DNA of 34,186 nucleotides from positions 1 through 34,186 of the IMG/VR virus record IMGVR_UViG_3300021960_000270. One strand, written 5' to 3'. A model generated the notes under the pieces. It searched no databases. It was given only the letters and a program-made list of their open reading frames with translations, and was not told where the DNA came from. The position numbers and the translations under genes are program-made. Shown here piece after piece: positions 13,003-22,272 of the stretch; the stretch's first letter is position 1; every line of letters starts with the position of its first letter. Source of the stretch: a virus.

Positions 13003-14792
13003 ATGAAAATATACAAGTATCTTTAAAAGATGATTTGCTAGCAAGCAAAATTAGCGACCTCTGGGTACGTTGGAACGATGCTCGGGAAACGTGGCGTGAA
13101 AGTATGCAAGAACTTCGGCAATATTTATTTGCAACCGATACACGCAGTACTAGTAACGCTCAATTGCCGTGGAAAAATTCTACTGTAACTCCTAAACTAA
13201 CTCAAATTCGGGATAACTTACACGCTAACTACATGGCAGCGTTGTTTCCATCAGAAAACTGGTTTATGTGGGAAGCTAGTGATAAAGACGAAAACCTGTT
13301 AAAAAAACGATATGCTATTACTAATTATTTAAAACAAAAACTTAAAGCATCTAATTTTCAACTTTTAATTTCTAAATTAGTGTACGATTATATTGATTTT
13401 GGAAACGTATTTGTTACTTACGATTATGTTAACGATACTGTATATAACAAAGACGACGAAGTTGTTTCCCGTTATATTGGGCCAAAAGCATATCGTATTA
13501 ACCCTAACGACATTGTGTTTAACCCTGTAAGTGAATCGTTTGATAAAACACCTGTCATTCGGCGTATGCTTAAGTCTATTGGTGATTTAATAACTGATGT
13601 AGAAACTAAACCAGCGTTAAATTATAATAAAGCTATTATTAAAAAAGTAATGCAATTTCGTCAAAACTATCGGGATGACCCTGAGTTTAAAAAAGAAGTG
13701 AATTTGGCTATTGATGGATTTGGAAGTCTTGATGAATACCTTGATAGCGACATGGTGGAGTTGCTAGAGTTTTGGGGCGACATTTATGACCCAGAAACTA
13801 ACAAAATGCTTCGTAATCAACTTATCACCATTATTGACCGTAAATGGATTTTGCGTAAACAAACTAACCCACTTTGGACAGGCCATAAGCCTATTCACCA
13901 TTGTGGCTGGCGTTTACGTACAGACAACTTGTGGGCACAAGGGCCGCTAGACCAATTGGTTGGTATGCAATATCGTATTGACCACTTGGAAAACCTTAAA
14001 GCTGATGTTTTTGACCTTATTGCCTATCCCGTTATTAAGGTTAAAGGAACTACGGTTGAAGAGTTTGAGTATGAGCCGGGTGCTACAGTGTTTGTTGGGG
14101 ACGAGGGTGACGTGGAGTTTATGCGACCAGATTCTACTGCTCTTAATGCAGATTTGCAGATTCGTGAATTAATGAACCGCATGGAAGAACTTGCTGGTAC
14201 ACCTCGTGAAGCTATGGGTATTCGTACTCCCGGTGAAAAAACTAAATATGAAGTGCAACGACTTGAAAATGCTGCTGGACGTATTTTTCAAAGTAAAGTA
14301 AGTTGGTTTGAGCGTAATATTTTGGAGCCGTTACTTAATGGCATGTTGGCTGAAGCTATTCGTAATTTTGAAGGTGTAGAAGCTATTCCAGCAATTGACG
14401 AAGACTTTGGTACAGAAACGTTTGTAGAAGTGACAAAAGATGACCTGATGGCTGCAGGTAAAATCTACCCAATTGGGGCACGACATTTTGCAGAACAAGC
14501 TAAATTTGTACAAGAACTTACACAAACAATTGCTGCAGTACAAGCTATTCCTACCGTTGCTGCACACATAAGCGGTAAAGCTGTTGCTAAAGCCTTGGAA
14601 GAAAACCTTGGGTTAGCCAACTACAAGATTGTAAGTGACAACGCTTCTGTATTTGAACAAGCTGAAACACAACGGCTAGTTAACCAAGTACAAGAAGATA
14701 TTTTAACAGAGCAACAAATGGGCATGCAACAAGCAGGCATTCCTACGGAGGGTATGAATGAATCTCAAACTGGTGAAGAACCGACCCAGTGA
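12999..14792 (+). CDS. Portal (head-tail connector) protein
   Basis: A 597-residue protein that forms the dodecameric ring through which DNA enters and leaves. Recognisable podovirus portal features include an early WRESMQELRQYLFATDTRS region, TPKLTQIRDNLHANYMAALF, a central stem segment GPLDQLVGMQYRIDHLENLK, and REAMGIRTPGEKTKYEVQ. It directly follows the large terminase (ATGA overlap) and precedes the scaffold, the standard order. The C-terminal 30 residues are Gln/Glu-rich and disordered-looking and overlap the next gene. Confidence 0.9.
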   Translation: MNENIQVSLKDDLLASKISDLWVRWNDARETWRESMQELRQYLFATDTRSTSNAQLPWKNSTVTPKLTQIRDNLHANYMAALFPSENWFMWEASDKDENLLKKRYAITNYLKQKLKASNFQLLISKLVYDYIDFGNVFVTYDYVNDTVYNKDDEVVSRYIGPKAYRINPNDIVFNPVSESFDKTPVIRRMLKSIGDLITDVETKPALNYNKAIIKKVMQFRQNYRDDPEFKKEVNLAIDGFGSLDEYLDSDMVELLEFWGDIYDPETNKMLRNQLITIIDRKWILRKQTNPLWTGHKPIHHCGWRLRTDNLWAQGPLDQLVGMQYRIDHLENLKADVFDLIAYPVIKVKGTTVEEFEYEPGATVFVGDEGDVEFMRPDSTALNADLQIRELMNRMEELAGTPREAMGIRTPGEKTKYEVQRLENAAGRIFQSKVSWFERNILEPLLNGMLAEAIRNFEGVEAIPAIDEDFGTETFVEVTKDDLMAAGKIYPIGARHFAEQAKFVQELTQTIAAVQAIPTVAAHISGKAVAKALEENLGLANYKIVSDNASVFEQAETQRLVNQVQEDILTEQQMGMQQAGIPTEGMNESQTGEEPTQ

Positions 14793-15009
14793 TATTTCTT
14801 TAGAAGAATTTAAAAAACTCTGGGACAATTCTGGATATACTTTAGAACCATTGTACAAAGTATTAATGGATTTAAAAGACGAAGTAAATAGTATTACAAA
14901 AGATGATTTTGATTGCCCAAACCATTACGCCAAATTGGCGTATAATATGGGGCAGGTAAAAATAATAGACTACATTGTTTCTATGCTGCCAAAATCAGCT
15001 AAAATGTAA
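14758..15009 (+). CDS. Hypothetical protein, 83 aa, overlapping the portal end
   Basis: Not recognised. The product starts MNLKLVKNRPSDISLEEFKK; it is soluble and helical, with one DFDCPNHYAK segment. It starts 35 bases inside the portal gene with GGAGGG 5-8 bases upstream, a good ribosome site. It ends at 15009 inside the putative capsid promoter, whose ATGTAA includes the final Met codon and stop. A portal-associated or assembly role is only positional. Confidence 0.68.
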   Translation: MNLKLVKNRPSDISLEEFKKLWDNSGYTLEPLYKVLMDLKDEVNSITKDDFDCPNHYAKLAYNMGQVKIIDYIVSMLPKSAKM

Positions 15010-15038
15010 ACTTTTGTGTTTTTTTGACTCTAAGCAAC
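15004..15038 (+). promoter_or_regulatory. Putative ECF-type late promoter, scaffold/capsid operon
   Basis: The same element as at 5456-5490: ATGTAAACTTTT at its start and CTCTAA exactly 24 bases in, giving AAACTT (15008-15013), 15 bp, TCTAA (15029-15033). It is 28/35 identical overall. The predicted start near 15040 leaves a ~18-base leader containing AAAAGGAG before the ATG at 15058. It would boost the most abundant virion proteins. Confidence 0.6.
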
Positions 15039-15057
15039 TAAGTAAAAGGAGAAAAGC

Positions 15058-15792
15058 ATGACCGATGCTACAATTTTTAATCAAGAAGTCGACGACCAAC
15101 CGTCTTCTCAACCTGCTGAAGCGACAACTGAAGCATCTTTGTTTAACGCCCTTGTTGGTGAAAAACAAAAATATAAATCGCCAGAAGATTTGGCAAAAGC
15201 ATATACTAATGCTGACGAATTTATTAATACCTTGAAAGAGGAAAATCGTCAGTTACGTGAACAAGCTGCTAGAGCCAAAACTATTGACGATGTTATGGAG
15301 CGACTTACTACAAAACAACCTGCACCAGAGGCAGACCAGCCTGCTGTTTCGGGAGTGAACCCAGAAGATGTGCAACAGATTGTAGAGCGTACGCTAGAAA
15401 GCAGAAAGCTAAAAGAAACTAGAGCACAAAATTTATTGTTAGCTGACAAACTAATGCAAGAAAAGTTTGGTAGTAAAGCAGGAGATGTGTTTAAAGCGAA
15501 AGCAAATGATGCTGAAAAACAAAAAGTACTCATTGAACTTGCGGCTACTGCACCAAATGAATTTGTGGCTTTGTTTGCAGGAACACCTGCTGTTACTAAT
15601 AACATGGATACAAGTTCAACAAATACTACGTCTGTAACTTATAGTGGAACACCACGTGACACTGTAGAAGGTACTAAGGAATGGGCTGCTAAAATCCGTA
15701 AGGAAAACCCTGATATGTACTGGTCACAAGAGTTTCAATACAAGCTACAACAAACTGTTACTAAAAACCCCGACCTATATTTTGGTCGATAA
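15058..15792 (+). CDS. Capsid scaffolding protein
   Basis: A 244-residue acidic, helical protein with no globular motif: a disordered N-terminus, a YKSPEDLAKAYTNADEFI segment at ~40-57, a coiled-coil (about 57-110), then a Lys/Ala-rich helix and a C-terminal tail ending DLYFGR. This profile and its place between portal and major capsid protein identify a podovirus scaffold, which guides procapsid assembly and then leaves. AAAAGGAG precedes the ATG, and a putative ECF-type promoter lies just upstream. Confidence 0.85.
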   Translation: MTDATIFNQEVDDQPSSQPAEATTEASLFNALVGEKQKYKSPEDLAKAYTNADEFINTLKEENRQLREQAARAKTIDDVMERLTTKQPAPEADQPAVSGVNPEDVQQIVERTLESRKLKETRAQNLLLADKLMQEKFGSKAGDVFKAKANDAEKQKVLIELAATAPNEFVALFAGTPAVTNNMDTSSTNTTSVTYSGTPRDTVEGTKEWAAKIRKENPDMYWSQEFQYKLQQTVTKNPDLYFGR

Positions 15793-15802
15793 GGAGATAT
15801 AA

Positions 15803-16759
15803 ATGGCTGGTGTTGATTATGCAAAAGTCAATGACCATCTGGTTCGCACCGAACTCTGGTCATCTGAACTAAAAGACATCCTGCAAGAACAACTAATGGG
15901 CACGAAGTATGTTCGTATGCTCAATGGTTTTCCTGACGGGAATACCTTTAACATTCCTTCTGTTGGCGAATTGCCGATGCGTGAAGTGGCTGAAAATACG
16001 CCTGTTACGTATGATTCGATGGATACTGGTGAGTTCACCTTTACTATCGACCGCTACGTTGAGGCTGCTACTTTTATCACGGATAAAGCCAAGCAGGATA
16101 GTTATTATTCGCAACAATTGATTGGTATGTTCCCAACCAAAATGCGCCGCGCTTTGGACGAGAACCTTGAAGGTTCTGTGTTTGCTTTGGCTAATACGCA
16201 AACGGTTGACAATACCAACACTATTAACGGTGCTGACCACCGTTTTGTGGCTTCGGGTTCGTCAAACACTGTGTTGTCGCTAGACGACTTTGCTAAAGCT
16301 AAATATGCTTTGGACAAGGCTCAAGCTGGTGGCACTCGTGTTGCTATTATTGACCCGTCACAAGAGTATGTGTTTAACAACCTCGTTGGCGCACAAGCCT
16401 TCACGAACAACCCCGCCTTTGGTGGTATTGTAAATGGTGGTTTTGTGAACGAAGTAACGGGTATGCGTTTCATCCGTAACATTTTTGGTTTTGATGTGTA
16501 TGTGTCCAATTTCTTGGCTACGCCTACCGACTCAACCATTGATAGCGTTTCGGTTCCTGCTGCTCCTGTTACCAACATCTTTATGTCTGTTGGTGGCGAC
16601 CTTACCCCGTTCGTTGGCGCTTATCGTCAATTGCCTCGTGTTGAATACGAGCGCAACAAAGACATGCGTCGTGACGAGTATGTGATGAACGCTCGTTTTG
16701 GTTTGAAGCTGTACCGTCCTGAGTGTCTGGTTGGCGTCATTACCAAGAGCACCATCTAA
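15803..16759 (+). CDS. Major capsid protein
   Basis: A 318-residue protein starting MAGVDYAKVNDHLVRTELWS, with ITDKAKQDSYYSQQLIGMFP and a C-terminal LPRVEYERNKDMRRDEYVMN. The pattern fits podovirus major capsid proteins (HK97 fold expected, not provable here). A strong AAGGAGATAT ribosome site lies 5-10 bases upstream. Codon choice is visibly more G/C-ending (for example GTTGGCGAC, ACCAACATC) than in neighbouring genes, consistent with very high expression. It lies between scaffold and probable decoration protein in the operon headed by the 15004 promoter and ended by the 17248 terminator. Confidence 0.9.
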   Translation: MAGVDYAKVNDHLVRTELWSSELKDILQEQLMGTKYVRMLNGFPDGNTFNIPSVGELPMREVAENTPVTYDSMDTGEFTFTIDRYVEAATFITDKAKQDSYYSQQLIGMFPTKMRRALDENLEGSVFALANTQTVDNTNTINGADHRFVASGSSNTVLSLDDFAKAKYALDKAQAGGTRVAIIDPSQEYVFNNLVGAQAFTNNPAFGGIVNGGFVNEVTGMRFIRNIFGFDVYVSNFLATPTDSTIDSVSVPAAPVTNIFMSVGGDLTPFVGAYRQLPRVEYERNKDMRRDEYVMNARFGLKLYRPECLVGVITKSTI

Positions 16760-16776
16760 ACTAGGGGAGAATTGAA

Positions 16777-17238
16777 ATGACTCGTAAATCTACTTGGACG
16801 AACGCTGACGGTTTGGTTGTAGGCTTTGGCCCTAACTTTGCAGAACGCAATGAGGCTGGAGTGCATGACACCGACGGTCAGGTTAAGGAAGCTCGTCTAG
16901 CTATTACTTGGGAATCTTCGGGTGCTAATGTAGCTATCCCGGCTGGTTCGGTTGTGCTAGATGTTATTATGAAAGTTGGCACTGCTTGGGTAGGCGGTAC
17001 GTCGGTTTCTGTCGGTGACGGCAGCGATGGCGATGGCTGGATTTCTACCACGCAAGGTGCTACGGCTAGCCTGACGGCTGGTGCTACCATCCGTGCTGGT
17101 GGTGCATACGCTGTTGGTGGTACGGATGCTACCGCTAAAGCTCTGGGCAAAGTGTACGCTACGGCTGACACCTTGGACGTTGCTTTTGCTGGCACGTATA
17201 CCGCTGGTGATGCTGACATCATTGTTCGTTACATCTAA
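16777..17238 (+). CDS. Probable capsid decoration/structural protein, 153 aa
   Basis: A Gly/Ala/Val/Thr-rich beta protein (VSVGDGSDGDGW, LTAGATIRAGGAYAVGG, GTYTAGDADIIVRYI) with a short charged N-terminus. It follows the major capsid gene by 17 bases with GGGGAG as ribosome site, shares that gene's G/C-ending codon style, and is the last gene before a strong terminator, so it should be made in similar amounts. A head-decoration or minor capsid role fits. The family is not one I can name. Confidence 0.7.
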   Translation: MTRKSTWTNADGLVVGFGPNFAERNEAGVHDTDGQVKEARLAITWESSGANVAIPAGSVVLDVIMKVGTAWVGGTSVSVGDGSDGDGWISTTQGATASLTAGATIRAGGAYAVGGTDATAKALGKVYATADTLDVAFAGTYTAGDADIIVRYI

Positions 17239-17247
17239 GGTGTAACA

Positions 17248-17282
17248 GGGGGGAGGGGTGTAGCCTCTCTCCCCATTTTTTT
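17248..17282 (+). terminator. Strong intrinsic terminator after the capsid genes
   Basis: A G-rich arm pairs with a C/T-rich arm to give about 9 pairs (two G-T) with a short loop, followed at once by A and seven T. It separates the capsid genes from the probable head-fibre gene, whose ATG is 10 bases later, so downstream genes must depend on read-through or on transcripts that started further upstream. Confidence 0.85.
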
Positions 17283-17291
17283 GGAGATTGT

Positions 17292-17945
17292 ATGGCTACA
17301 GTATCTCATGCATCACTTACTGGTGCAGAACTGCATGAACCTAAAGGAATAAGTACTGCGACAGTTAACGAAGTATATTCTGCAACAGGTGGTGGCTCTG
17401 GCATCTGGCAAAAAATTGCACCTCAAAATTTAGAAGGAATCACCGCAAATGGAACTGCAGGTGATTTTGTTGTTTCTAACGGTACTGGTGGGTTTTTGTT
17501 TGCATCTACTGCACATGGAACTTCTTATTTTTATAACATTGCTTCCCCGTATACACTTACTGTATCTGGTACTGGTTGGCAAAAAATTAATGCTACAACT
17601 ACAGCAGGTGGTAGTCCACAACTTATAACTGAAGGCACTAACTCTCGCCTTACGTACACAGGCACAAATACAGTTGATTTAGACATTGTATTTAATATGT
17701 CTATTGACCAATCATCTGGGTCTAATAAAGATATTGAAATGGCTATTTATAAAAATGGGACAGTTGTAAACGGCAGTCATGTAATTAACACAAGTAAATC
17801 AGGTGAAAAACTTGTAATGAGCAGCCACGCCGATGTAGAAATGGCTACTAATGACTACGTTGAAGTATATGCTAAAAACCACGGCGGTAGTGGCGACATT
17901 AACGTATACACTATGTCTATTATGGCATCAACAGCAGGTAGTTAA
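17292..17945 (+). CDS. Probable head fibre / surface-exposed virion protein, 217 aa
   Basis: The N-terminus MATVSHASLTGAELHEPKGI looks like a capsid-anchoring peptide found in many phages. Residues ~80-215 form a beta-sandwich-like domain (SPYTLTVSGTGWQKINATTT, DIEMAIYKNGTVVNGSH, DYVEVYAKNHGGSGDINVY), reminiscent of C1q/TNF-like or receptor-binding jelly rolls. It could decorate the head or aid attachment to cells or glycans. GGAG precedes the ATG, immediately after the terminator. Which virion site it occupies cannot be read from sequence. Confidence 0.65.
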   Translation: MATVSHASLTGAELHEPKGISTATVNEVYSATGGGSGIWQKIAPQNLEGITANGTAGDFVVSNGTGGFLFASTAHGTSYFYNIASPYTLTVSGTGWQKINATTTAGGSPQLITEGTNSRLTYTGTNTVDLDIVFNMSIDQSSGSNKDIEMAIYKNGTVVNGSHVINTSKSGEKLVMSSHADVEMATNDYVEVYAKNHGGSGDINVYTMSIMASTAGS

Positions 17946-17947
17946 AC

Positions 17948-18655
17948 ATGGCTAAATACACGTTGTTAGAAATGACGCAAAGTATTTTAAATTCAATGGA
18001 CAGCGATAGCGTCAACAGTATTGACGATACTGTAGAATCCATTCAAGTAGCTGACTTAGTAAAAGAAGCTTTTTTTGAAATAATGAGTCAACGTGAATGG
18101 CCTTTTACGTTTGAACTTGCAGAACTTATTGCATTAGCTGATACTAATAATCCTACTAAAATGCAAATGTCTGATACATGGAACAAAATTAAATGGATTA
18201 GATACAACAAAAAAGAAGTGCAATATTTGTCTCCTTCGGATTTTACAGAGTTGCTAGATAATCGTACTGCTCAAGCAGGTATTGTAAACGGCAATGGTAT
18301 TGCTCTTACTCGTGACCCAGATTATTGGACTACATACGATGATGAATATGTTATTTTCGATGCATATAATAGTTCTGTAGAATCTACATTGCAACAAAGT
18401 AAATCTAAAGTTTATGTAGCAGTGCAGCCTACATGGACGCACACAGATACGTTTATACCGTCAATGCCTGAAAAAATGTTTCAATTATTGCTTGCAGAAG
18501 CAAAAGCACAAGCGTTTATTAATTTAAAACAACAATCAAACGCTAGAGAAGAAATTAAAGTAAAACGTGGTCGAGTAACTATGCAAAACGAAGCATGGCG
18601 TAACGAATACGGTGAATCTAAATACAATAGGAAAGTAAACTATGGCCGAAAGTAA
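17948..18655 (+). CDS. Head-tail adaptor (tail tubular protein A / gp11-like)
   Basis: A 235-residue protein starting MAKYTLLEMTQSILNSMDSD, with EAFFEIMSQREWPFTFE, IKWIRYNKKEVQYLSPSDF, and a helical C-terminus ending in basic residues. This is the usual form of the T7 gp11-type adaptor, a ring between portal and nozzle, and it sits where expected, before the nozzle gene. The overlap with the next gene is 14 bases. Confidence 0.85.
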   Translation: MAKYTLLEMTQSILNSMDSDSVNSIDDTVESIQVADLVKEAFFEIMSQREWPFTFELAELIALADTNNPTKMQMSDTWNKIKWIRYNKKEVQYLSPSDFTELLDNRTAQAGIVNGNGIALTRDPDYWTTYDDEYVIFDAYNSSVESTLQQSKSKVYVAVQPTWTHTDTFIPSMPEKMFQLLLAEAKAQAFINLKQQSNAREEIKVKRGRVTMQNEAWRNEYGESKYNRKVNYGRK

Positions 18656-18902
18656 AATTGACAAAATGCTAGAAGAAAAAACTGTTAAAAAACAAGCGGC
18701 AAAAGAACGAAAAGAAGAGCGTGAGTCTCAGGGAATTACTAATAAACTTGTTATTGAAATGGCTCCTAACGGATTGTTTTTTGTTAAGTATTCGTTGTCC
18801 GGGCCTGTGCCTGTAGATTTGCGCGGTATGTTTACTCGTAAAGACAGAATTCTTTCTATTGCAGCACGTAAAAATATTCCTGTAGAGGGACACGATGGCT
18901 AA
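18642..18902 (+). CDS. Conserved small phage protein, 86 aa
   Basis: The N-terminal 30 residues are Lys/Glu-rich (KTVKKQAAKERKEERES), followed by a beta-rich part with LVIEMAPNGLFFVKYS and SGPVPVDLRGMFT. Similar small proteins often lie between adaptor and nozzle genes in podoviruses; no function is known. It overlaps both neighbours (14 and 8 bases). Confidence 0.7.
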   Translation: MAESKIDKMLEEKTVKKQAAKERKEERESQGITNKLVIEMAPNGLFFVKYSLSGPVPVDLRGMFTRKDRILSIAARKNIPVEGHDG

Positions 18903-19053
18903 AACAAAAAAAACTAAAGAAGCATTACAATCTACTCTTATGGGTGGAGATGCTATGCAACGTAAAAAACGTAAACAAAAAAGTCTTGAACCTGTAGTAG
19001 ACTTGCTAAATAAAAATAAAAAGAAACGCAATATGCCTAAAATAGGACGGTAA
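18895..19053 (+). CDS. Small basic protein, 52 aa
   Basis: The frame reads MAKTKKTKEALQSTLMGGDA and continues Lys/Arg-rich to KKRNMPKIGR. The start lies 8 bases inside the end of the 86-aa gene and the stop is 3 bases before the nozzle gene. The reading frame is complete and the spacing is typical of this genome. Function unknown; nucleic-acid binding is a guess from charge. Confidence 0.6.
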   Translation: MAKTKKTKEALQSTLMGGDAMQRKKRKQKSLEPVVDLLNKNKKKRNMPKIGR

Positions 19054-19056
19054 CAC

Positions 19057-22000
19057 ATGCCAGCACAAGCGTCAGTAAAAGATTGGTATACATTTGTAAG
19101 TGGTCTTAACACTGAAGGCGGCTATTTTGTTACGCCTGATGGAACGTGGAAACAAGGTCGTAACATTATTCCACAAATAGATGGTAGTATTGAACGCCGT
19201 AATGGGTTAGATTTTGAATCAGGATATACAAATACTATTGGTTATTTTCCTACTGATACTAATACAAATTTAGCAATTACTGTTGGTAAATGGTCACCTA
19301 CAAATAGCGTAGATTTGTTAGTTGTGCAAGTAGGTACTAAATTACATTTTTATTATGATACTTCTTCTTCTATTTCAAACACACAACTTTTAAAAGAAAT
19401 TAATTTAAGTGATTATGTAGTAGGTGATAACGCAGCGTATGCTGTTGATGCAGATTATCCGTGTAGTTTTGCACAAGCATATGGAAATTTAGTAGTAACG
19501 CATAGAGCAATAAATCCTATTTTACTTACTTATGAAGCAGTAGGTGGATTTATTAATGCAGAAGAAATTAAAATTAAAGTAAGGGATTTTCAAGGTTTTA
19601 ATACATTTGGGACTGAACCTACCGATGAATTTACTGAAGCAGAATGGATTAGTTATTATTTATCTCTTCCGGGTAGTTATAGTGGAGGTGAAGATAGGGC
19701 AATATATAATTTAAAAAACCAAGGCTGGAATGACGCACAAATTACAGCATATAAAACTGCTAATGCTAATAAACTTCCTGCAAATACAAAAATATGGTTT
19801 TATGGTAAAGACACAAGCGACAACTTTAGCGCATCGCTACTTAATAAACAAGAATTTGGTACTGGTTTAGCTCCAAAAGGTAGATATATTCTTGAAGCGT
19901 TTAACCCAACTCGCACTGAAGATGGGCTTACTGTTACTAATAATTCGTTTTTTAGACCAAGTGTAACAGGATTTTTTGCAGGTCGTATTTGGTATGCAGG
20001 TTGTCCTGACCCAGATTTTAGCTCTAAAATTTATTTTAGTCAAGTACTTGATACTATTGAAAAAGTAGGTGATTGTTACCAACGCAATGACCCGACTTCA
20101 GAAATTTTAAGTGATTTGCTAGATAGTGACGGAGGAAGCATTGAAGTTCCTGAAGCAGGACAAATTGTTAAGCTTATAGCTTTAGGTAGAGGTTTGTTAA
20201 TTTTTGCAGAAAACGGAATTTTTTCTGTATCGGGTTTAGACGGTATTTTTAGTGCTGCTAATTATCAAGTTGAAAAAATTTCAGCGGTAGGAACTGTGTT
20301 TCCAGAAACAGTTGTTATTGTAAATAATGGCATTATGTTTTGGAGTACAGATGGAGTATATTCTGTTATTCCTCAAGCAGGTGGATTATCGTTTGATGTA
20401 ACTAATATTAGTAATACTGCTATCAGAACGTTTTATAACGATATTACTTTTCAAGCTAAAACTAGAGCTTGTGGAGCATACAATTCTACAACTAACGAAA
20501 TAGCATGGTTATACGACTCAAGTACTGACGAAACATTAAACATTAATTCTAAAAAAACTACCATGTTAGTTTACAACATTAGCATTAATTCGTGGTATGT
20601 GCATGATTTAAATAACGATGTAGCAACATTTCCTGCTTTTATTTTTGTAAGTAAACCTAACAGTACTGTTATTGAAGAAACAACAGTAGTAAATAATTCT
20701 GGAGATATTGTTAAAGCTAATATTCTTTATTCTCCTGCACGTGACGTTACAGTAGAATCTGTTAGCACTACTGCAGGAAAATATTCGTTTAAAATTATTT
20801 CTACCATGGTAGAAACAGAAGGTAGTAATAGTTTCTTTACTCCAAGTTCTACTACAACAATAACAGGTACAAATCCGTTAACTAATTATACGCCAGTAAA
20901 AGGAACACAAGTAAAAAAGAGTATTTATACTTGGGCACTAATGTCAGACGATTCTGACGTTGATTTTGGTGATAGTGTTTATTTGTTTCGGCAATATGGA
21001 ACTTCTTTTGTTACTTTTGATGTATCAGAATCTAGTACATATCATGCAGGTTGGGGCACGTGGTCGTTCTTTTTTAATAATAGTGGCGACCGTATGTATG
21101 TGTCTCAATATAATAAAACAACCGACCAAGCACGCCTTGCTTATTACACAGTATTAGCAGGTATTATTACTGGTTATGTAGTTGTTTTAACATCTACTAC
21201 TTCTACTGTAAGAAATCAAATATTATTTACAGACATGAAACGGTCATTTTCTTCTGTTACTGTAGACGGAGAAACAAAAAATAACACTGTAATGGGATTA
21301 TTTACAATACCTACTAATATTAATCAAGGTAGTATGTATTTAAAATCAATAACATTAGATGATGATGGTAATCTTATTACTCCAGTAAGCGTAAACTATA
21401 GACTTATATCTTCTTCATTTGATACTTATAATATGCTTACACCGCTTACTAACACAGACATATTGTTAACACGCAACCCTAGTTTATACGGGTGTGATAA
21501 TGGCGTATGGTCTAGAGCTGTAATTAGCATTCCTGTTCCAGGAAGACTAGATACAATAGAAACAACAGACTACAATACACAACTTGATAATTTTGCTAGA
21601 ACTTATTTAGGTTTAAGTTTTCAATCTTTTACTATGTATGCTCCAGCAGAAATAACTAGATATGGAGCAGAATATTTGTATAATGATGGTTATACTATAA
21701 AAAAAGGAATTGATGTTTTTTATCAAAAAGTTAACTTTGATTTAATAATTGGCCCTCAAAATTACGACGCTAATTATAAAGCTATACATATTAATTTTGC
21801 AGATTTTAACAACACACGAAATACAGAAACTAAATTTATTGATTGGTATTCTAAAGGTTACGCGGTTGAAAACGAAGCGTTTGTTCTTACAGGTTATCAC
21901 ATGGCTGACAATGGCCCTGCAAGGCAAGCTACGGGCACTTATCTCACTACGTTTGCAAAACGTACAGAAACGGCTTTAGATGAAAATGGTGACCCAATTA

Positions 22001-22272
22001 ATCCAAGTAAAATTAATATGGAAATACGGTGGGATTTTACTGACAACGAATCTGCAAACAAATGGAGCACTGCAGTAAACGTATACCGTCCTCCTCGTAT
22101 GTACATAGGTAATCCAGGAGATACATATGAAGATGGTTACCCGCTTGTTATTACTAAGTCTAAGATTCGTGGTAGAGGCAAAGCACTGCAATTTAAATAT
22201 AGCAGTGAACCGGGTTACGACATGAAGCTTGTAGGTTGGACAGGTACGTTTGTAGGAAACACTAATGTCTAA
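19057..22272 (+). CDS. Tail nozzle / stabilisation protein (gp12-like)
   Basis: A 1071-residue, Asn/Thr/Tyr-rich beta protein. The N-terminus is typical of tubular tail protein B: SVKDWYTFVSGLNTEGGYFV then PDGTWKQGRN and IERRNGLDFESG. Later segments such as GRIWYAGCPDPDFSSKIYFS and IFAENGIFSVSG match the beta-propeller core of nozzles. It is longer than T7 gp12 (about 790), with the excess in the second half, possibly an extra surface domain. It forms the tip of the short tail and follows the adaptor genes. Confidence 0.85.
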   Translation: MPAQASVKDWYTFVSGLNTEGGYFVTPDGTWKQGRNIIPQIDGSIERRNGLDFESGYTNTIGYFPTDTNTNLAITVGKWSPTNSVDLLVVQVGTKLHFYYDTSSSISNTQLLKEINLSDYVVGDNAAYAVDADYPCSFAQAYGNLVVTHRAINPILLTYEAVGGFINAEEIKIKVRDFQGFNTFGTEPTDEFTEAEWISYYLSLPGSYSGGEDRAIYNLKNQGWNDAQITAYKTANANKLPANTKIWFYGKDTSDNFSASLLNKQEFGTGLAPKGRYILEAFNPTRTEDGLTVTNNSFFRPSVTGFFAGRIWYAGCPDPDFSSKIYFSQVLDTIEKVGDCYQRNDPTSEILSDLLDSDGGSIEVPEAGQIVKLIALGRGLLIFAENGIFSVSGLDGIFSAANYQVEKISAVGTVFPETVVIVNNGIMFWSTDGVYSVIPQAGGLSFDVTNISNTAIRTFYNDITFQAKTRACGAYNSTTNEIAWLYDSSTDETLNINSKKTTMLVYNISINSWYVHDLNNDVATFPAFIFVSKPNSTVIEETTVVNNSGDIVKANILYSPARDVTVESVSTTAGKYSFKIISTMVETEGSNSFFTPSSTTTITGTNPLTNYTPVKGTQVKKSIYTWALMSDDSDVDFGDSVYLFRQYGTSFVTFDVSESSTYHAGWGTWSFFFNNSGDRMYVSQYNKTTDQARLAYYTVLAGIITGYVVVLTSTTSTVRNQILFTDMKRSFSSVTVDGETKNNTVMGLFTIPTNINQGSMYLKSITLDDDGNLITPVSVNYRLISSSFDTYNMLTPLTNTDILLTRNPSLYGCDNGVWSRAVISIPVPGRLDTIETTDYNTQLDNFARTYLGLSFQSFTMYAPAEITRYGAEYLYNDGYTIKKGIDVFYQKVNFDLIIGPQNYDANYKAIHINFADFNNTRNTETKFIDWYSKGYAVENEAFVLTGYHMADNGPARQATGTYLTTFAKRTETALDENGDPINPSKINMEIRWDFTDNESANKWSTAVNVYRPPRMYIGNPGDTYEDGYPLVITKSKIRGRGKALQFKYSSEPGYDMKLVGWTGTFVGNTNV

